A DNA stretch of 64,000 nt from Lelliottia sp. WAP21 (lineage in GTDB: Bacteria; Pseudomonadota; Gammaproteobacteria; Enterobacterales; Enterobacteriaceae): NCBI RefSeq assembly GCF_020532665.2, contig NZ_JAIWPG020000001.1, positions 310,001 to 374,000 on the forward strand, read 5' to 3'. The notes beneath the pieces were generated by a model. The model saw nothing but the letters and a program-made list of their open reading frames with translations, was not told the origin of the DNA and ran no database searches. Shown piece by piece: positions 19,015 through 31,938 of the stretch; position 1 is the first letter of the stretch; each line of letters opens with the position of its first letter. The translations under genes were made by a program, and so were the position numbers.

Positions 19015-19041
19015 TAAAGTTTAGGACGACTACGTCGATAG
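19015..19041 (+). promoter_or_regulatory. Sigma-28 (FliA) flagellar class 3 promoter
   Basis: TAAAGTTT (19015-19022), an 11-base spacer and GTCGATAG (19034-19041). The FliA consensus is TAAAGTTT-N11-GCCGATAA, so the -35 is perfect, the spacing exact, and the -10 has two mismatches. It lies 38 bp upstream of the chemoreceptor start and ties that gene to the flagellar regulon. Confidence 0.85.
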
Positions 19042-19079
19042 TAATGATGCAACTCCTGCACACATAATGGACGTCCGTC

Positions 19080-20726
19080 ATGCTGAAAAATCTGCACGTG
19101 GTTACCGGGATCATATTTGCTCTGGTCTTGTTCTGTCTGCTGCAAGCCCTTACGGGTGGCTTGTTCTATTCGGCCGTTAATAACGATCGTCATAACTTCC
19201 AGAATACCGGTAGCCTCAACGCTCAACAGGAAAATCTGAGTGATAGCGTAAACACGCTGGTCAAAACCCGTGTCACCATCACGCGGGTGGCAATTCGCTA
19301 TCTTAAAAATCAACGCGACCCGGCTTCTCTGGCGGGCATTAATAAACTCCTCGGGCAGGCCGGTGATTCACTGAGTAAAGCCGAAGCCTATTACAGCGCC
19401 TGGGAAGCGATGCCGCCAGTAAAGGGACAAAATGCTGCATTAACCGCTGAAATGAAAAAAGCCTATGGCGATATGCATAACGTGATGCGCCTGTCGATTG
19501 AGTATTTGCGTGCCGATAACTATCAGGCCTATGGCGATCTTGATGCGCAGCAGGCGCAGGATGCCATGGAAACCGTCTATAACCGCTGGCGTGCTGAAAA
19601 TAATACGCTGTTGAAAGCCGCAGCCATTGAGAATCAGGACAGTTTTACCCATATGCAATGGACGCTGGGCACCATTTTCCTGGTGGTCATCGCGACGTTG
19701 ATTATCATCTGGTACGGTCTGCAACATTTACTCTTGAAACCGCTTCGTAATGTGATGAACCATATCCGCACCATTACTCAGGGCGACCTGACCCACGCTA
19801 TCGCCATCAACAGCCGTAATGAAATGGGCCAACTGGCTTCCGGTTTGCAGGAGATGCAGCAATCCCTGGTCAAAACCGTCAGCGTGGTACGTGGTAGTAC
19901 GGACTCCATTTATACCGGCGCCGGTGAGATTGCAGCGGGAAGTAACGATCTCTCAGCGCGAACGGAACAACAGGCGGCCTCGCTGGAGGAGACTGCCGCA
20001 AGTATGGAAGAGCTGACAGCAACGGTTAAACAAAACTCCGACAATGCTCGTCAGGCCACGTTGCTGGCGAAAAATGCTTCTGATACCGCAGCACGCGGCG
20101 GACGCGTGGTAGATAACGTCGTGCGCACAATGACCGAGATCGCTGACAGTTCTCAGCAAATTGCGCATATCACCAGCGTCATCGACAGTATAGCCTTCCA
20201 GACGAATATTCTGGCCCTTAACGCTGCCGTCGAAGCGGCTCGGGCGGGTGAACAAGGGCGTGGATTTGCCGTTGTCGCCGGCGAGGTCCGAACCCTGGCC
20301 AGCCGCAGTGCGCAAGCAGCGAAGGAGATCAAAGCCCTGATTGAGAACTCGGTTAATCGGGTCAATACTGGCTCTGACCAGGTCAGCGAAGCCGGTGATA
20401 CCATGAAGGAGATCGTTGCGGCCGTCACGCGCGTGACCGACATTATGGGTGAAATTGCCTCTGCCTCCGACGAGCAGAGCCGCGGGATAGAACAGGTCAG
20501 TCTGGCGGTTTCGCAAATGGATAGCGTCACGCAGCAAAACGCCGCGCTGGTCCAGGAATCCGCAACGGCCGCTGCCGCGCTGGAAGATCAAGCAGAACAG
20601 CTGCGTCAGGCCGTGGCGGCGTTTCGTCTGAATGCACAGCCTTCTGTTGTCGCCCCGCGCACTCCTCAGGTTAAAGCTGAAAAAGTGCTTCGTCCGGCGA
20701 GCGAAGGCCACTGGGAAACATTCTGA
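19080..20726 (+). CDS. Methyl-accepting chemotaxis protein, Tsr/Tar-like
   Basis: Transmembrane chemoreceptor of 548 residues. Order: TM1 (about 8-30), a periplasmic four-helix TarH ligand domain, TM2 (about 191-212), HAMP (about 213-266) and a signalling domain with the conserved tip FQTNILALNAAVEAARAGEQ near residue 380. Counting from the ATG, R64, T68, R69 and R73 align with the ligand-binding arginines of Tsr/Tar; Tsr has N68 and Tar S68, so the ligand may differ from serine. The C-terminus is HWETF, a variant of the NWETF docking site for CheR/CheB. Expression is probably by sigma-28. It is best called an additional amino-acid or small-acid receptor. Confidence 0.9.
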   Translation: MLKNLHVVTGIIFALVLFCLLQALTGGLFYSAVNNDRHNFQNTGSLNAQQENLSDSVNTLVKTRVTITRVAIRYLKNQRDPASLAGINKLLGQAGDSLSKAEAYYSAWEAMPPVKGQNAALTAEMKKAYGDMHNVMRLSIEYLRADNYQAYGDLDAQQAQDAMETVYNRWRAENNTLLKAAAIENQDSFTHMQWTLGTIFLVVIATLIIIWYGLQHLLLKPLRNVMNHIRTITQGDLTHAIAINSRNEMGQLASGLQEMQQSLVKTVSVVRGSTDSIYTGAGEIAAGSNDLSARTEQQAASLEETAASMEELTATVKQNSDNARQATLLAKNASDTAARGGRVVDNVVRTMTEIADSSQQIAHITSVIDSIAFQTNILALNAAVEAARAGEQGRGFAVVAGEVRTLASRSAQAAKEIKALIENSVNRVNTGSDQVSEAGDTMKEIVAAVTRVTDIMGEIASASDEQSRGIEQVSLAVSQMDSVTQQNAALVQESATAAAALEDQAEQLRQAVAAFRLNAQPSVVAPRTPQVKAEKVLRPASEGHWETF

Positions 20727-20815
20727 TTATTTATCAATCCTGAAGGCGAGCGGTCAAAAGACCTCGCCGGGTGATATCGCCGGAAACACGCTGTTAAAGA
20801 CGCTTCAGGGAGGCG

Positions 20816-21379
20816 TTAGCGACTGCGTTTTGCATGCCGTTCCCGGTTTTCCAGCCGGGCATCATCCGATTTACGCAGGGCTACATAACACGCCCCGCTT
20901 CCACCATGATGCGGAAGCGCAACACAAAATGCCTGGACCGCGTCCAGCTCCGTTAACCAGCGCGACAGATAGCTGCGCACAATATTAGGATGGGAGTTAT
21001 CTTCCCGTCCTTTGCCATGCACGATGATCAGGTTACGCAACCCGTCCTGTTGGGCATGGTGGATAAACGCAAACAGTTTTTGTCGACACTGCTCCGTCGG
21101 CTGGCGCAACAGATTAAGGCTGGCCTGACGGGGGTATTTTCCGCTGCGAAGTTTATCAAACACGCCGTGTTGCACGCCCTCTCGCTGAAAGGCCAGCGGC
21201 TCGGCGAGGGGGAGAATGTCAAGAAAGCCCAGCGTGAGAAAATTGTCGAGCTGCAGGGTATCCATGGCTTGTCGGCTACGTTGATTACGACTTGATTGCC
21301 AGTGGATGTCGGCTGACTGTTTAAGAGGCTGGACATCTTCCATGGCGTCAAGAAAAAGCGATTTGTCGTCAGGTTTCAT
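20816..21379 (-). CDS. smrA: Smr-domain DNA endonuclease-like protein SmrA (YdaL)
   Basis: Cytoplasmic protein of 187 residues with a C-terminal Smr domain. The N-terminal conserved block DDKSLFLDAMEDVQPL matches E. coli SmrA. The Smr domain (about 85-170) holds FAFIHHAQQDGLRNLIIVHGKG and the LPHHGGSGACYVALRK end, both conserved signatures. E. coli SmrA has DNA-nicking activity in vitro. The stand-alone bacterial Smr proteins are distinct from the MutS2 C-terminal version. Its neighbour on the 5' side is the sRNA gene mcaS, as in E. coli. Confidence 0.94.
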   Translation of the reverse strand: MKPDDKSLFLDAMEDVQPLKQSADIHWQSSRNQRSRQAMDTLQLDNFLTLGFLDILPLAEPLAFQREGVQHGVFDKLRSGKYPRQASLNLLRQPTEQCRQKLFAFIHHAQQDGLRNLIIVHGKGREDNSHPNIVRSYLSRWLTELDAVQAFCVALPHHGGSGACYVALRKSDDARLENRERHAKRSR

Positions 21380-21576
21380 GGAAATTCTCCGGCTACAACT
21401 GGAAGAGTACTATACCTGTGCGAAGCAAATGGCTCAACGGCGTGTACGCGCTCAGCGAGCGCTCAATAGCAAAATAATAACGTGCGTAAATAATCTATAA
21501 TTATTCATAGATAAATTTAAATGATGCTTAAGTTAAATTTAACGAGAGTTAATACATAAAATTCACCTTAAATAAT

Positions 21577-21592
21577 TGTGAAATCAATCACT
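21577..21592 (+). promoter_or_regulatory. CRP-like site upstream of mcaS
   Basis: TGTGA-AATCAA-TCACT matches the CRP core TGTGA-N6-TCACA in nine of ten positions. McaS is CRP-activated in E. coli. The centre is about 50 bp before the predicted start, not the canonical 41.5, so the transcription start or the site may need adjusting. An extended -10 (TG-C-TATAAA) is at 21620-21628. Confidence 0.5.
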
Positions 21593-21634
21593 CACAGCCC
21601 TTTATTTTTTCACAGCAACTGCTATAAATAAAAG

Positions 21635-21728
21635 TACCTGCTACAAGGAAATAATAAGTGGGCATGCAAGAAGATCGACTGCTGTGTGTACTGTAGAGCC
21701 TGACGATGTCGGCAGGCTCTATTTTTTT
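21635..21728 (+). ncRNA. mcaS: Small regulatory RNA McaS (IsrA)
   Basis: About 94 nt from the start predicted by an extended -10 to the end of the terminator T-run. The 3' half, ACTGCTGTGTGTACTGTAGA followed by a GCCTG/CAGGC hairpin and seven T, is nearly identical to E. coli McaS as I recall it. It lies beside smrA, the E. coli position. McaS acts with Hfq on csgD, flhD and pgaA mRNAs and can bind CsrA through GGA motifs. The 5' half differs strongly from E. coli and shows a single obvious GGA (AAGGAAA). The terminator stem is AGAGCCTG (21695-21702) with CAGGCTCT (21713-21720). Confidence 0.88.
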
Positions 21729-21749
21729 AGAAGAGATCAAAGATTCAAA

Positions 21750-23261
21750 TCACTTGACTCCGTCGCAAGCCGTTTTACTAAAATCAACGTAGCGGCGATC
21801 GCCTTTTCCGTACAGGATAAATTCCTGCATCACTAATTTGTCGGGCCACTGACAGAACTCATTATTGTCGAGCCCTATCCAATACACAATTTCACGATTA
21901 TATAATTGCGATTGCCGGGTTGCCCAGACAGCGGTACTTAGAATATAAGTATTATGCAATACATATTGTGCGTAAGGAAAGTTGGCGCGCACATTTTTAG
22001 CCTGTCTTAACCATATTTTATTTTTTGCATTATAAGGCGGGATATATTTTATCGATACAGGCAATACATTATGCATAGGATAGTTAAGAATGACATTTAA
22101 CAATCTGTCTTCATAATTATATTGCGCACGTATCGCATTCGTAATAGCAGCATTTAATGCGGCCATCAATATGAAAAACACAACCCATAACACGCAGATG
22201 TGCTTAAAGAAAGCCGCACGTAAATAAATAAGGGGGAATAACCAAATCAGCAAAACAAACTGATTGCCCGCCATTGTTCTCCCGGCATACACCGGTTCAC
22301 GTAACAGTGCCTGAGGCAGCAAAGCAATGAGTAAGACTAAAACGCTTATTATCACATGAGCCATGGTAACTAACCAGACGCTTCGTCCCGACGTCTTCGC
22401 TTGCGCAGCCACACCTGTGAGAGCCAGAAGATATAGCCCAACAAGAATGATTCCCGCTACGCCATAGAATGGCGAGAAGTATACATCCATCAGGTGCCCC
22501 ATTCGGGTAACGACCTGTGCTGGCAGAATAATACTGAGCGTGAGCATTTTACTGTGTATTAAAGCGTACTCCCGGATTGGAAAAAGCATTAGAGCCGCTT
22601 TGTACGCAATAAAACTGGTCAGTAGAGAAATAATTACGCCCCCATAATAGTTCTGCACTTTCGGATTTATCCTTCCATCCTCTAACCAGGTTTTGAAAAG
22701 AATGAGGACTATAATTAAAAAAGGTGAGACCAGGAATAGTTGATAAAAGCAGAGGGAGATAAAATAGCAAATGAAAAAAAACACCCAGCTTTTAGTATTT
22801 TTTTGGCTGATAAAAGGAAGAACCGTAAGAAGTAATGCACACCCCATCGTCACCGAATCAAAGCTGTACTGGATGCAGTGAATAAACCAGGGCGAAAAAA
22901 CCACCGACAATGCAACCATAAATGCCACCCAGGAAACATGATCCATCACTTTACGATAGATAATCCAGGCGGTAGCGGCCACAGAAAGAGCGCTCAGTAA
23001 TTTAGTCAAAGGGGCCAGATCAATCGCCATGACGTCTGTTGCACGGCCTATCCACCCCGACATAAAACGAATTAACAATTCTGCTGCTGGGCGGCCGCTA
23101 TCAGCGTATTCGCCTAAACCTGTATTGTCATAATATCCATAACCAATCGCATTACGTCCAATATCATCATAATAATAATAATTTTGTGTAAGCGCAGGCA
23201 AATGATAGGCTAAGGCACAAACAACAAACAGCCAAAATAAAGCAATATTATTTTTCAACAT
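21750..23261 (-). CDS. gtrC: GtrC-type O-antigen glucosyltransferase (serotype conversion)
   Basis: Polytopic inner-membrane protein of 503 residues with about ten transmembrane helices and a C-terminal periplasmic part, in the position of the serotype-specific Gtr transferase. In gtr systems this protein transfers glucose from the lipid carrier to the O-antigen in the periplasm. The start is chosen at the ATG at 23261, seven bases after AAGGA; two other ATG/GTG codons nearby are too close to the site. It overlaps gtrB by 14 bp. Base composition is clearly more AT-rich than the backbone. The third Gtr gene is always variable, so the linkage formed is not predictable. Confidence 0.75.
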   Translation of the reverse strand: MLKNNIALFWLFVVCALAYHLPALTQNYYYYDDIGRNAIGYGYYDNTGLGEYADSGRPAAELLIRFMSGWIGRATDVMAIDLAPLTKLLSALSVAATAWIIYRKVMDHVSWVAFMVALSVVFSPWFIHCIQYSFDSVTMGCALLLTVLPFISQKNTKSWVFFFICYFISLCFYQLFLVSPFLIIVLILFKTWLEDGRINPKVQNYYGGVIISLLTSFIAYKAALMLFPIREYALIHSKMLTLSIILPAQVVTRMGHLMDVYFSPFYGVAGIILVGLYLLALTGVAAQAKTSGRSVWLVTMAHVIISVLVLLIALLPQALLREPVYAGRTMAGNQFVLLIWLFPLIYLRAAFFKHICVLWVVFFILMAALNAAITNAIRAQYNYEDRLLNVILNYPMHNVLPVSIKYIPPYNAKNKIWLRQAKNVRANFPYAQYVLHNTYILSTAVWATRQSQLYNREIVYWIGLDNNEFCQWPDKLVMQEFILYGKGDRRYVDFSKTACDGVK

Positions 23262-24195
23262 CACCATGTCCTTGGTATCCCTTCTTAAGGATATAACGGG
23301 GTCTTCCTTTGACCTCGATGAAGATTCTGCCGATGTACTCACCCAGCACACCGATACTGATCAATTGCACACCACCAATAAAAAGAATAGCGACCATCAA
23401 TGATGGGTAACCTGGGACATCATTTCCCCATACAATTTTGTCAATGACCATCCATATTGCATAAAAAAGAGAGAGCGATGCGATAACGAATCCAAGATAG
23501 GTCCATAGCTGCAAGGGAAATATAGAAAATGAGGTGATACCTTCTATTGCCAGTTTCCATAATTTCCAGCCGTTGAATTTACTCTCGCCCGCCTTTCGGC
23601 TGTCACGAGTATATTCAACAATGGCGGTTTTGCCGCCGACCCAGGAAAGCAATCCTTTCATAAAAAGCGTTCTTTCGGGTAATTCAAGAAGATGATCCAC
23701 CATCTGGCGCGAGAGGAGTCTGAAATCCCCCACGTTTTCAACAATGCCCGGTGAACTTATTTTATTATGCGCGCGATAAAACCACTCCGCCGTTTTACGC
23801 TTGAGCCAGGTATCACATCGTCTGTCAACACGCTGAGCAAGGACGGTATCATAGCCCTCCTGCCAGCGAGCTATCAGAACCGGCACCACATGGAGAGGGT
23901 CCTGCAGATCGACATCAATGGGGATAACTGCTTCGCCAGTTGCTTCCTTGAGCCCCGCCAGCAGCGCTGGTTCTTTACCAAAATTACGGCTGAATTCGAC
24001 AACTTTTACCTGACCCGATGCGTAATGCTCGCGTTGAATCGCCTGCACGGTCTTATCGGTGCTGCCGTCATCCACAAAGATCAACTCCATCTGATAATTC
24101 AGTAGACTCGTTTCATTGCGAAGCGCAGCAAAAAAATGGGGAATCGCCTGTTCTTCATTAAAAACAGGTATCACAAGAGAAATTATCATATTCAA
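23248..24195 (-). CDS. gtrB: GtrB-type bactoprenol glucosyltransferase
   Basis: GT2-family glycosyltransferase of 315 residues that charges undecaprenyl phosphate with glucose on the cytoplasmic face. The N-terminal catalytic domain shows [23 protein letters not shown] and the metal-binding [11 protein letters not shown] (about 94-104). Two C-terminal transmembrane helices (about 230-255 and 265-290) and the [17 protein letters not shown] signature are typical of GtrB/DPM-like enzymes. It overlaps gtrA by 4 bp and gtrC by 14 bp, so the three genes form one operon. Confidence 0.92.
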   Translation of the reverse strand: MNMIISLVIPVFNEEQAIPHFFAALRNETSLLNYQMELIFVDDGSTDKTVQAIQREHYASGQVKVVEFSRNFGKEPALLAGLKEATGEAVIPIDVDLQDPLHVVPVLIARWQEGYDTVLAQRVDRRCDTWLKRKTAEWFYRAHNKISSPGIVENVGDFRLLSRQMVDHLLELPERTLFMKGLLSWVGGKTAIVEYTRDSRKAGESKFNGWKLWKLAIEGITSFSIFPLQLWTYLGFVIASLSLFYAIWMVIDKIVWGNDVPGYPSLMVAILFIGGVQLISIGVLGEYIGRIFIEVKGRPRYILKKGYQGHGDVEK

Positions 24196-24578
24196 TCCCT
24201 GAATATTATATAGCGTGAAAGCAAAAAGCCGACGACCATACTTATCGCCGAAAAAATCAATAATGTGAAAATAGCGGGTAGCCCTACCACTTCTGCCGTT
24301 CTGCCCGTCCCCCAGGCCAGAGATGCCATTAAGGAGAGAAATAACAGATATTTAAGGGTGGATTTTCGCTTTCGGAAAGTCCATGTCGCGTTGACGATAA
24401 AACTAAACGTTGCTGCAACAATGAAGGCGAAAACATTGGCCATACTTTGCGGAAAAGAAAACAGAATGTAGAACAGAAGAAATATAAGCGCGTGAATGGC
24501 TGTATTAGCAACACCTACAAATATAAATCTTATGAATAGAACCAGCGACTCACACACGTAAATAGTATCCAATTTCAA
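24192..24578 (-). CDS. gtrA: GtrA-type flippase for lipid-linked glucose
   Basis: Small polytopic membrane protein of 128 residues with four transmembrane helices, GtrA/DPMS family. It is thought to flip undecaprenyl-phosphate-glucose to the periplasm. Conserved family parts are [18 protein letters not shown] near residues 20-37 and [10 protein letters not shown] near residues 63-72. First gene of gtrABC. The divergent neighbour is ogt, with about 150 bp of AT-rich DNA between them. No integrase or attachment site is visible beside the cluster. Confidence 0.9.
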   Translation of the reverse strand: MKLDTIYVCESLVLFIRFIFVGVANTAIHALIFLLFYILFSFPQSMANVFAFIVAATFSFIVNATWTFRKRKSTLKYLLFLSLMASLAWGTGRTAEVVGLPAIFTLLIFSAISMVVGFLLSRYIIFRD

Positions 24579-24731
24579 TATCAGACTATTTTAACGAGCG
24601 GATAGTTGAAAGTAATCCCTGATAAACTAAATATAATCCGAAAGAACTACCACGTTAATTTTTAGGTATCCTCTTGATTATGAGCGCAAATACGGACAAT
24701 ATTTAGTTTCTCTTAATTTCCGGTGAATCTG

Positions 24732-25247
24732 ATGTTAACACTTTTGCAGGAACTCATCCCGACGCCGCTCGGCCCCCTCTGGATCCTCTGTGATGAGGCG
24801 TACCAGCTACGAGCGGTAGAATGGCAAGAGCACAGTGACCGTATGGAACAGTTGCTGAATGTTCATTATCGGGCGGAAGGGTTTCACCGCGTGGATGCCG
24901 TTAATCCTGGGGGACTGAGTGACAAACTCTCCGCTTATTTCGAGGGGGATTTAGCCATTATAGATAACCTTCCGACCGCGACGGCTGGCACGCCTTTCCA
25001 GCGCGAAGTCTGGCAAACCTTGCGCACGATTCCCTGTGGTCAGGTCATGCATTATGGTCAGCTCGCCGAACGCTTAGGCCGCGCTGGCGCAGCCCGAGCG
25101 GTGGGTGCGGCGAACGGTTCAAACCCGGTGAGTATCGTCGTCCCCTGCCACCGTGTGATTGGGCGTAACGGCACAATGACCGGCTACGCGGGCGGCGTAC
25201 AGCGCAAACAGTGGTTGTTGCGGCATGAAGGCTATCTTCTGCTGTAG
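24732..25247 (+). CDS. ogt: O6-methylguanine-DNA methyltransferase Ogt
   Basis: Constitutive DNA-repair methyltransferase of 171 residues, the E. coli length. It takes the alkyl group from O6-alkylguanine or O4-alkylthymine onto a cysteine in a suicide reaction. The active site PCHRVIG is near residues 138-144, and the helix-turn-helix region is [16 protein letters not shown] chose the ATG at 24732, giving [17 protein letters not shown] like E. coli; a GTG three codons upstream is also in frame. As in E. coli, fnr follows. Confidence 0.95.
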   Translation: MLTLLQELIPTPLGPLWILCDEAYQLRAVEWQEHSDRMEQLLNVHYRAEGFHRVDAVNPGGLSDKLSAYFEGDLAIIDNLPTATAGTPFQREVWQTLRTIPCGQVMHYGQLAERLGRAGAARAVGAANGSNPVSIVVPCHRVIGRNGTMTGYAGGVQRKQWLLRHEGYLLL

Positions 25248-25397
25248 ATTCCAGGCTTTTAGTGCTTAATTTTCTACCTTTCAGGTCACTTTTCCACACG
25301 TAAACTGTGGAATTTCAAGAAGATGTAGACTCATTGTCTTCTCTTGCCCTCATTGATGGTTTCCCAGGCTTACGCCAGCACCAAAAAGATGTTAAAA

Positions 25398-25411
25398 TTG
25401 ACCAATATCAA
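25398..25411 (+). promoter_or_regulatory. FNR box in the fnr promoter
   Basis: TTGAC-CAAT-ATCAA matches the FNR consensus TTGAT-N4-ATCAA with one mismatch. It lies 20 bp before the fnr ATG. E. coli fnr is repressed by its own product from a site in the same place. Confidence 0.85.
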
Positions 25412-25430
25412 TTAAGGCTTGAGTAGACTT

Positions 25431-26183
25431 ATGATCCCGGAAAAGAGAATTATACGACGTATTCAGTCTGGCGGTTGCGCTATCCATTGTCAGGATTGCA
25501 GCATCAGTCAGCTCTGCATCCCGTTTACTCTGAATGAGCATGAACTCGATCAGCTTGATAATATCATCGAGCGTAAAAAGCCTATTCAGAAAGGACAGAC
25601 GTTGTTTAAAGCGGGAGATGAGCTTAAGTCTCTCTACGCTATCCGTTCTGGCACCATTAAAAGCTATACTATCACCGAACAGGGTGATGAGCAGATTACC
25701 GGCTTCCATCTTGCAGGCGATCTGGTCGGCTTTGACGCCATCGGTACTGGCCATCACCCGAGTTTTGCTCAGGCGCTGGAAACCTCAATGGTTTGCGAAA
25801 TCCCGTTTGAGACGCTGGACGATCTGTCAGGCAAAATGCCAAACCTGCGCCAGCAGATGATGCGCCTGATGAGCGGTGAGATTAAAGGCGATCAGGACAT
25901 GATTCTTCTGCTGTCCAAAAAGAATGCTGAAGAGCGTCTGGCCGCGTTTATTTATAACCTCTCGCGCCGTTTTGCCGAGCGCGGTTTCTCCCCGCGTGAG
26001 TTCCGTTTGACCATGACACGCGGCGACATTGGCAACTATCTGGGTCTGACCGTTGAAACGATCAGCCGTCTGCTGGGACGTTTCCAGAAAAGCGGTATGC
26101 TGGCAGTGAAAGGCAAATATATCACTATCGAAAATGGTGAAGCGCTGGCGGTCCTCGCCGGACACTCCCGCAACGTGGCCTGA
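25431..26183 (+). CDS. fnr: Anaerobic global regulator FNR
   Basis: Oxygen-sensing transcription factor of 250 residues, nearly identical to E. coli FNR. The [4Fe-4S] ligands C20, C23 and C29 are in [16 protein letters not shown], with the fourth cysteine in [11 protein letters not shown] (about 122). A CRP-like effector fold, the long dimer helix and a DNA-binding helix with [12 protein letters not shown] follow. Under anaerobiosis the cluster-loaded dimer binds TTGAT-N4-ATCAA. The ATG at 25431 gives the standard [12 protein letters not shown] start. The gene sits between ogt and uspE, the same trio as in E. coli. Confidence 0.98.
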   Translation: MIPEKRIIRRIQSGGCAIHCQDCSISQLCIPFTLNEHELDQLDNIIERKKPIQKGQTLFKAGDELKSLYAIRSGTIKSYTITEQGDEQITGFHLAGDLVGFDAIGTGHHPSFAQALETSMVCEIPFETLDDLSGKMPNLRQQMMRLMSGEIKGDQDMILLLSKKNAEERLAAFIYNLSRRFAERGFSPREFRLTMTRGDIGNYLGLTVETISRLLGRFQKSGMLAVKGKYITIENGEALAVLAGHSRNVA

Positions 26184-26318
26184 CCCTCAAATTACCCCAC
26201 CAGATCGGTAAATTTTCATGATTTATTGATCTGGTAAAAACTTCTCCCCTGTTTCATTCAAGATATATAGGTTACTCTTTTAATTACAGACTGTGGTGAC
26301 AGTAGTAAGGAGACCTGT

Positions 26319-27269
26319 ATGGCAAAGTATCAAAACATGCTGGTGGCCATCGATCCTAATCAGGACGATCAACCCGCATTACGGCGAGCCGTGTATTTAC
26401 ATCAACGGATTGGTGGCAAAATCAAAGCGTTTCTGCCGATCTATGACTTCTCATACGAAATGACCACCCTTCTGTCGCCTGACGAACGCACCGCCATGCG
26501 TCAGGGAGTGATCAGCCAGCGTACCGCATGGATCCGAGAGCAGGCTAAATTTTATCTTGATGCTGGTGTCCCCATTGAAATTAAAGTGGTCTGGCACAAT
26601 CGTCCCTTCGAAGCCATCATTCAGGAAGTCATTGCTGGCGGCCATGACCTGATCCTGAAAATGGCCCATCAGCACGACAAACTTGAAGCGGTTATTTTTA
26701 CCCCGACAGACTGGCATTTGCTGCGTAAATGCCCTTGCCCGGTATGGATGGTGAAAGACCAACCGTGGCCAGAAGGCGGCAAAGCACTGGTTGCTGTTAA
26801 TCTTGCCAGCGAAGAGGATTATCACAACGCGTTGAACGAAAAGCTGGTGAAGGAGACTATCCAGCTTGCTGAACAGGTTAACCATACGGAAGTCCACCTG
26901 ATTGGCGCGTATCCCGTCACACCGATTAATATCGCTATAGAACTGCCAGAATTTGATCCAAGCGTCTACAACGATGCCATTCGCGGACAGCATCTGCTGG
27001 CCATGAAGGCATTGCGTCAGAAGTTCGGCATTGACGAGAAGATGACCCACGTTGAGAAAGGATTGCCGGAAGAGGTGATCCCTGACCTGTCTGAGCATCT
27101 CCAGGCGGGGATTGTGGTGCTCGGCACGGTAGGCCGTACGGGTATTTCTGCTGCATTCCTCGGGAATACCGCCGAGCAGGTCATTGACCATCTGCGCTGC
27201 GATCTTTTGGTGATTAAACCCGATCAGTACCAGACGCCAGTTGAACTGGACGACGCGGAAGACGATTAA
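26319..27269 (+). CDS. uspE: Universal stress protein UspE
   Basis: Cytoplasmic tandem universal stress protein of 316 residues, the same length as E. coli UspE. It contains two USP domains (about 1-150 and 155-310), of which the second ends with [20 protein letters not shown], the nucleotide-loop-like signature. In E. coli it takes part in resistance to DNA damage and in motility and aggregation. AAGGAG precedes the ATG. The gene is followed by a bidirectional terminator shared with pntB. In E. coli uspE is beside ynaJ, not pntB. Confidence 0.97.
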   Translation: MAKYQNMLVAIDPNQDDQPALRRAVYLHQRIGGKIKAFLPIYDFSYEMTTLLSPDERTAMRQGVISQRTAWIREQAKFYLDAGVPIEIKVVWHNRPFEAIIQEVIAGGHDLILKMAHQHDKLEAVIFTPTDWHLLRKCPCPVWMVKDQPWPEGGKALVAVNLASEEDYHNALNEKLVKETIQLAEQVNHTEVHLIGAYPVTPINIAIELPEFDPSVYNDAIRGQHLLAMKALRQKFGIDEKMTHVEKGLPEEVIPDLSEHLQAGIVVLGTVGRTGISAAFLGNTAEQVIDHLRCDLLVIKPDQYQTPVELDDAEDD

Positions 27270-27293
27270 GTCGCTCTGCCCTCGCCCGTAAAT

Positions 27294-27328
27294 AAAAAAG
27301 CCGCCCAAACACACAGGCGGCTTTTTTT
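27294..27328. terminator. Bidirectional terminator between uspE and pntB
   Basis: AAAAAAGCCGCC, a ten-base loop, and GGCGGCTTTTTTT, with A-run and T-run on both sides. It serves the convergent uspE and pntAB transcripts. Confidence 0.93.
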
Positions 27329-27345
27329 ACGTCTGAATGAGACGA

Positions 27346-28737
<1,392 letters not shown>

Positions 28738-28744
28738 CTACCCC

Positions 28745-30811
<2,067 letters not shown>

Positions 30812-31756
30812 ATGAAGCTTAAGAACACTCTCCTGGCGACCGCGCTTCTTTCTGCGACCGCCCTGTCTGCTAATGCCGCAACAGAGCTAACGCCGGAGCA
30901 AGCGGCAGCAATAAAACCTTACGACCGCGCGATTATTGTGGGTCGTTTTAACGCGATTGGTGACACCGTAGCCGCCGCCGCTAAACAGGCTGATAAAGCA
31001 GGCGCCGACTCGTTTTATGTTGTCGACGCCTCTGATTATGGTAACAGCGGTAATCAGCGCGTGATTGTTGCTCTCTACAAAAACGATGCAGAAAAAGCAG
31101 ATGCGCCGAAAAACCGCGTTATTAATGGCGTGATGGAGTTGCCAAAAGACCAGGCAATTGCCCTTGAGCCTTATGACACCGTATCCATTCAGGGTTTCTA
31201 TCGCAGCCAGCCTGAAGTTAACGACGCCATCACGAAGGCAGCAAAAGCTAAAGGTGCAGCGTCTTTCTATATTGTGCGCCAGATTGATGCCAACCAGGGC
31301 GGCAACCAGCGTATTACCGCATACATTTATAAAGCCGACGCGAAGAAACGCGTTCTGCAAAGCCCTGATGTGATTCCGGCAGATTCTGAAGCGGGTCGCG
31401 CTGCTATCGCCGCGGGCGGTGCTGCAGCGAAGAACGTCGAAATTCCAGGCGTCGCCACAACCGCAACGCCAAGTGCTGATGTGGGCCGTTTCTTTGAAAC
31501 GCAGACAACCAAAGGCGGTCGTTACACTGTCACACTGCCGGACGGAACCAAAATTGAAGAACTGAATAAAACTACCGCAGCTCAAATGGTTCCTTTCGAC
31601 AGCGTTAAGTTCACCGGTAACTACGGCAATATGACTGAAGTCTCTTATCAGGTCGCGAAGCGGGCGGCGAAAAAAGGGGCGAAGTACTACCACATAACCC
31701 GCCAGTGGCAGGAACGTGGTAACAACATCACCATCAGTGCCGACCTCTACAAGTAA
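30812..31756 (+). CDS. ydgH: Periplasmic DUF1471 (YhcN/BhsA-like) protein YdgH
   Basis: Secreted protein of 314 residues, the E. coli length. The signal peptide MKLKNTLLATALLSATALSA ends near ANA. Three DUF1471 modules follow, each with a YxxITRQ or FYxV segment: about 35-100 (SFYVVDASDYG), 115-180 (SFYIVRQIDA) and 255-314 (KYYHITRQWQERGNN). DUF1471 proteins such as BhsA and McbA are stress- and biofilm-related envelope proteins; the exact role of YdgH is unknown. A strong terminator follows. Confidence 0.95.
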   Translation: MKLKNTLLATALLSATALSANAATELTPEQAAAIKPYDRAIIVGRFNAIGDTVAAAAKQADKAGADSFYVVDASDYGNSGNQRVIVALYKNDAEKADAPKNRVINGVMELPKDQAIALEPYDTVSIQGFYRSQPEVNDAITKAAKAKGAASFYIVRQIDANQGGNQRITAYIYKADAKKRVLQSPDVIPADSEAGRAAIAAGGAAAKNVEIPGVATTATPSADVGRFFETQTTKGGRYTVTLPDGTKIEELNKTTAAQMVPFDSVKFTGNYGNMTEVSYQVAKRAAKKGAKYYHITRQWQERGNNITISADLYK

Positions 31757-31770
31757 AAATGCTTACCATC

Positions 31771-31795
31771 AGGCGGCGCAAGCCGCCTTTTTTTT
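31771..31795 (+). terminator. Rho-independent terminator after ydgH
   Basis: AGGCGGC, a short GCA-type loop, GCCGCCT and a run of eight T. It starts 14 bp after the ydgH stop. Confidence 0.93.
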
Positions 31796-31938
31796 CAGTT
31801 TTCACTGAATTTCTGCCACACATCATTGCATGCCTTCGCGACACTCCGTAAAATTCCGCGCCTTAGTGTGATCCACCATTTTTATGCGCCACTGCGAAAT
31901 AATTATTCTGGATTTGGACGTTTCATAACAGGAAGCCA

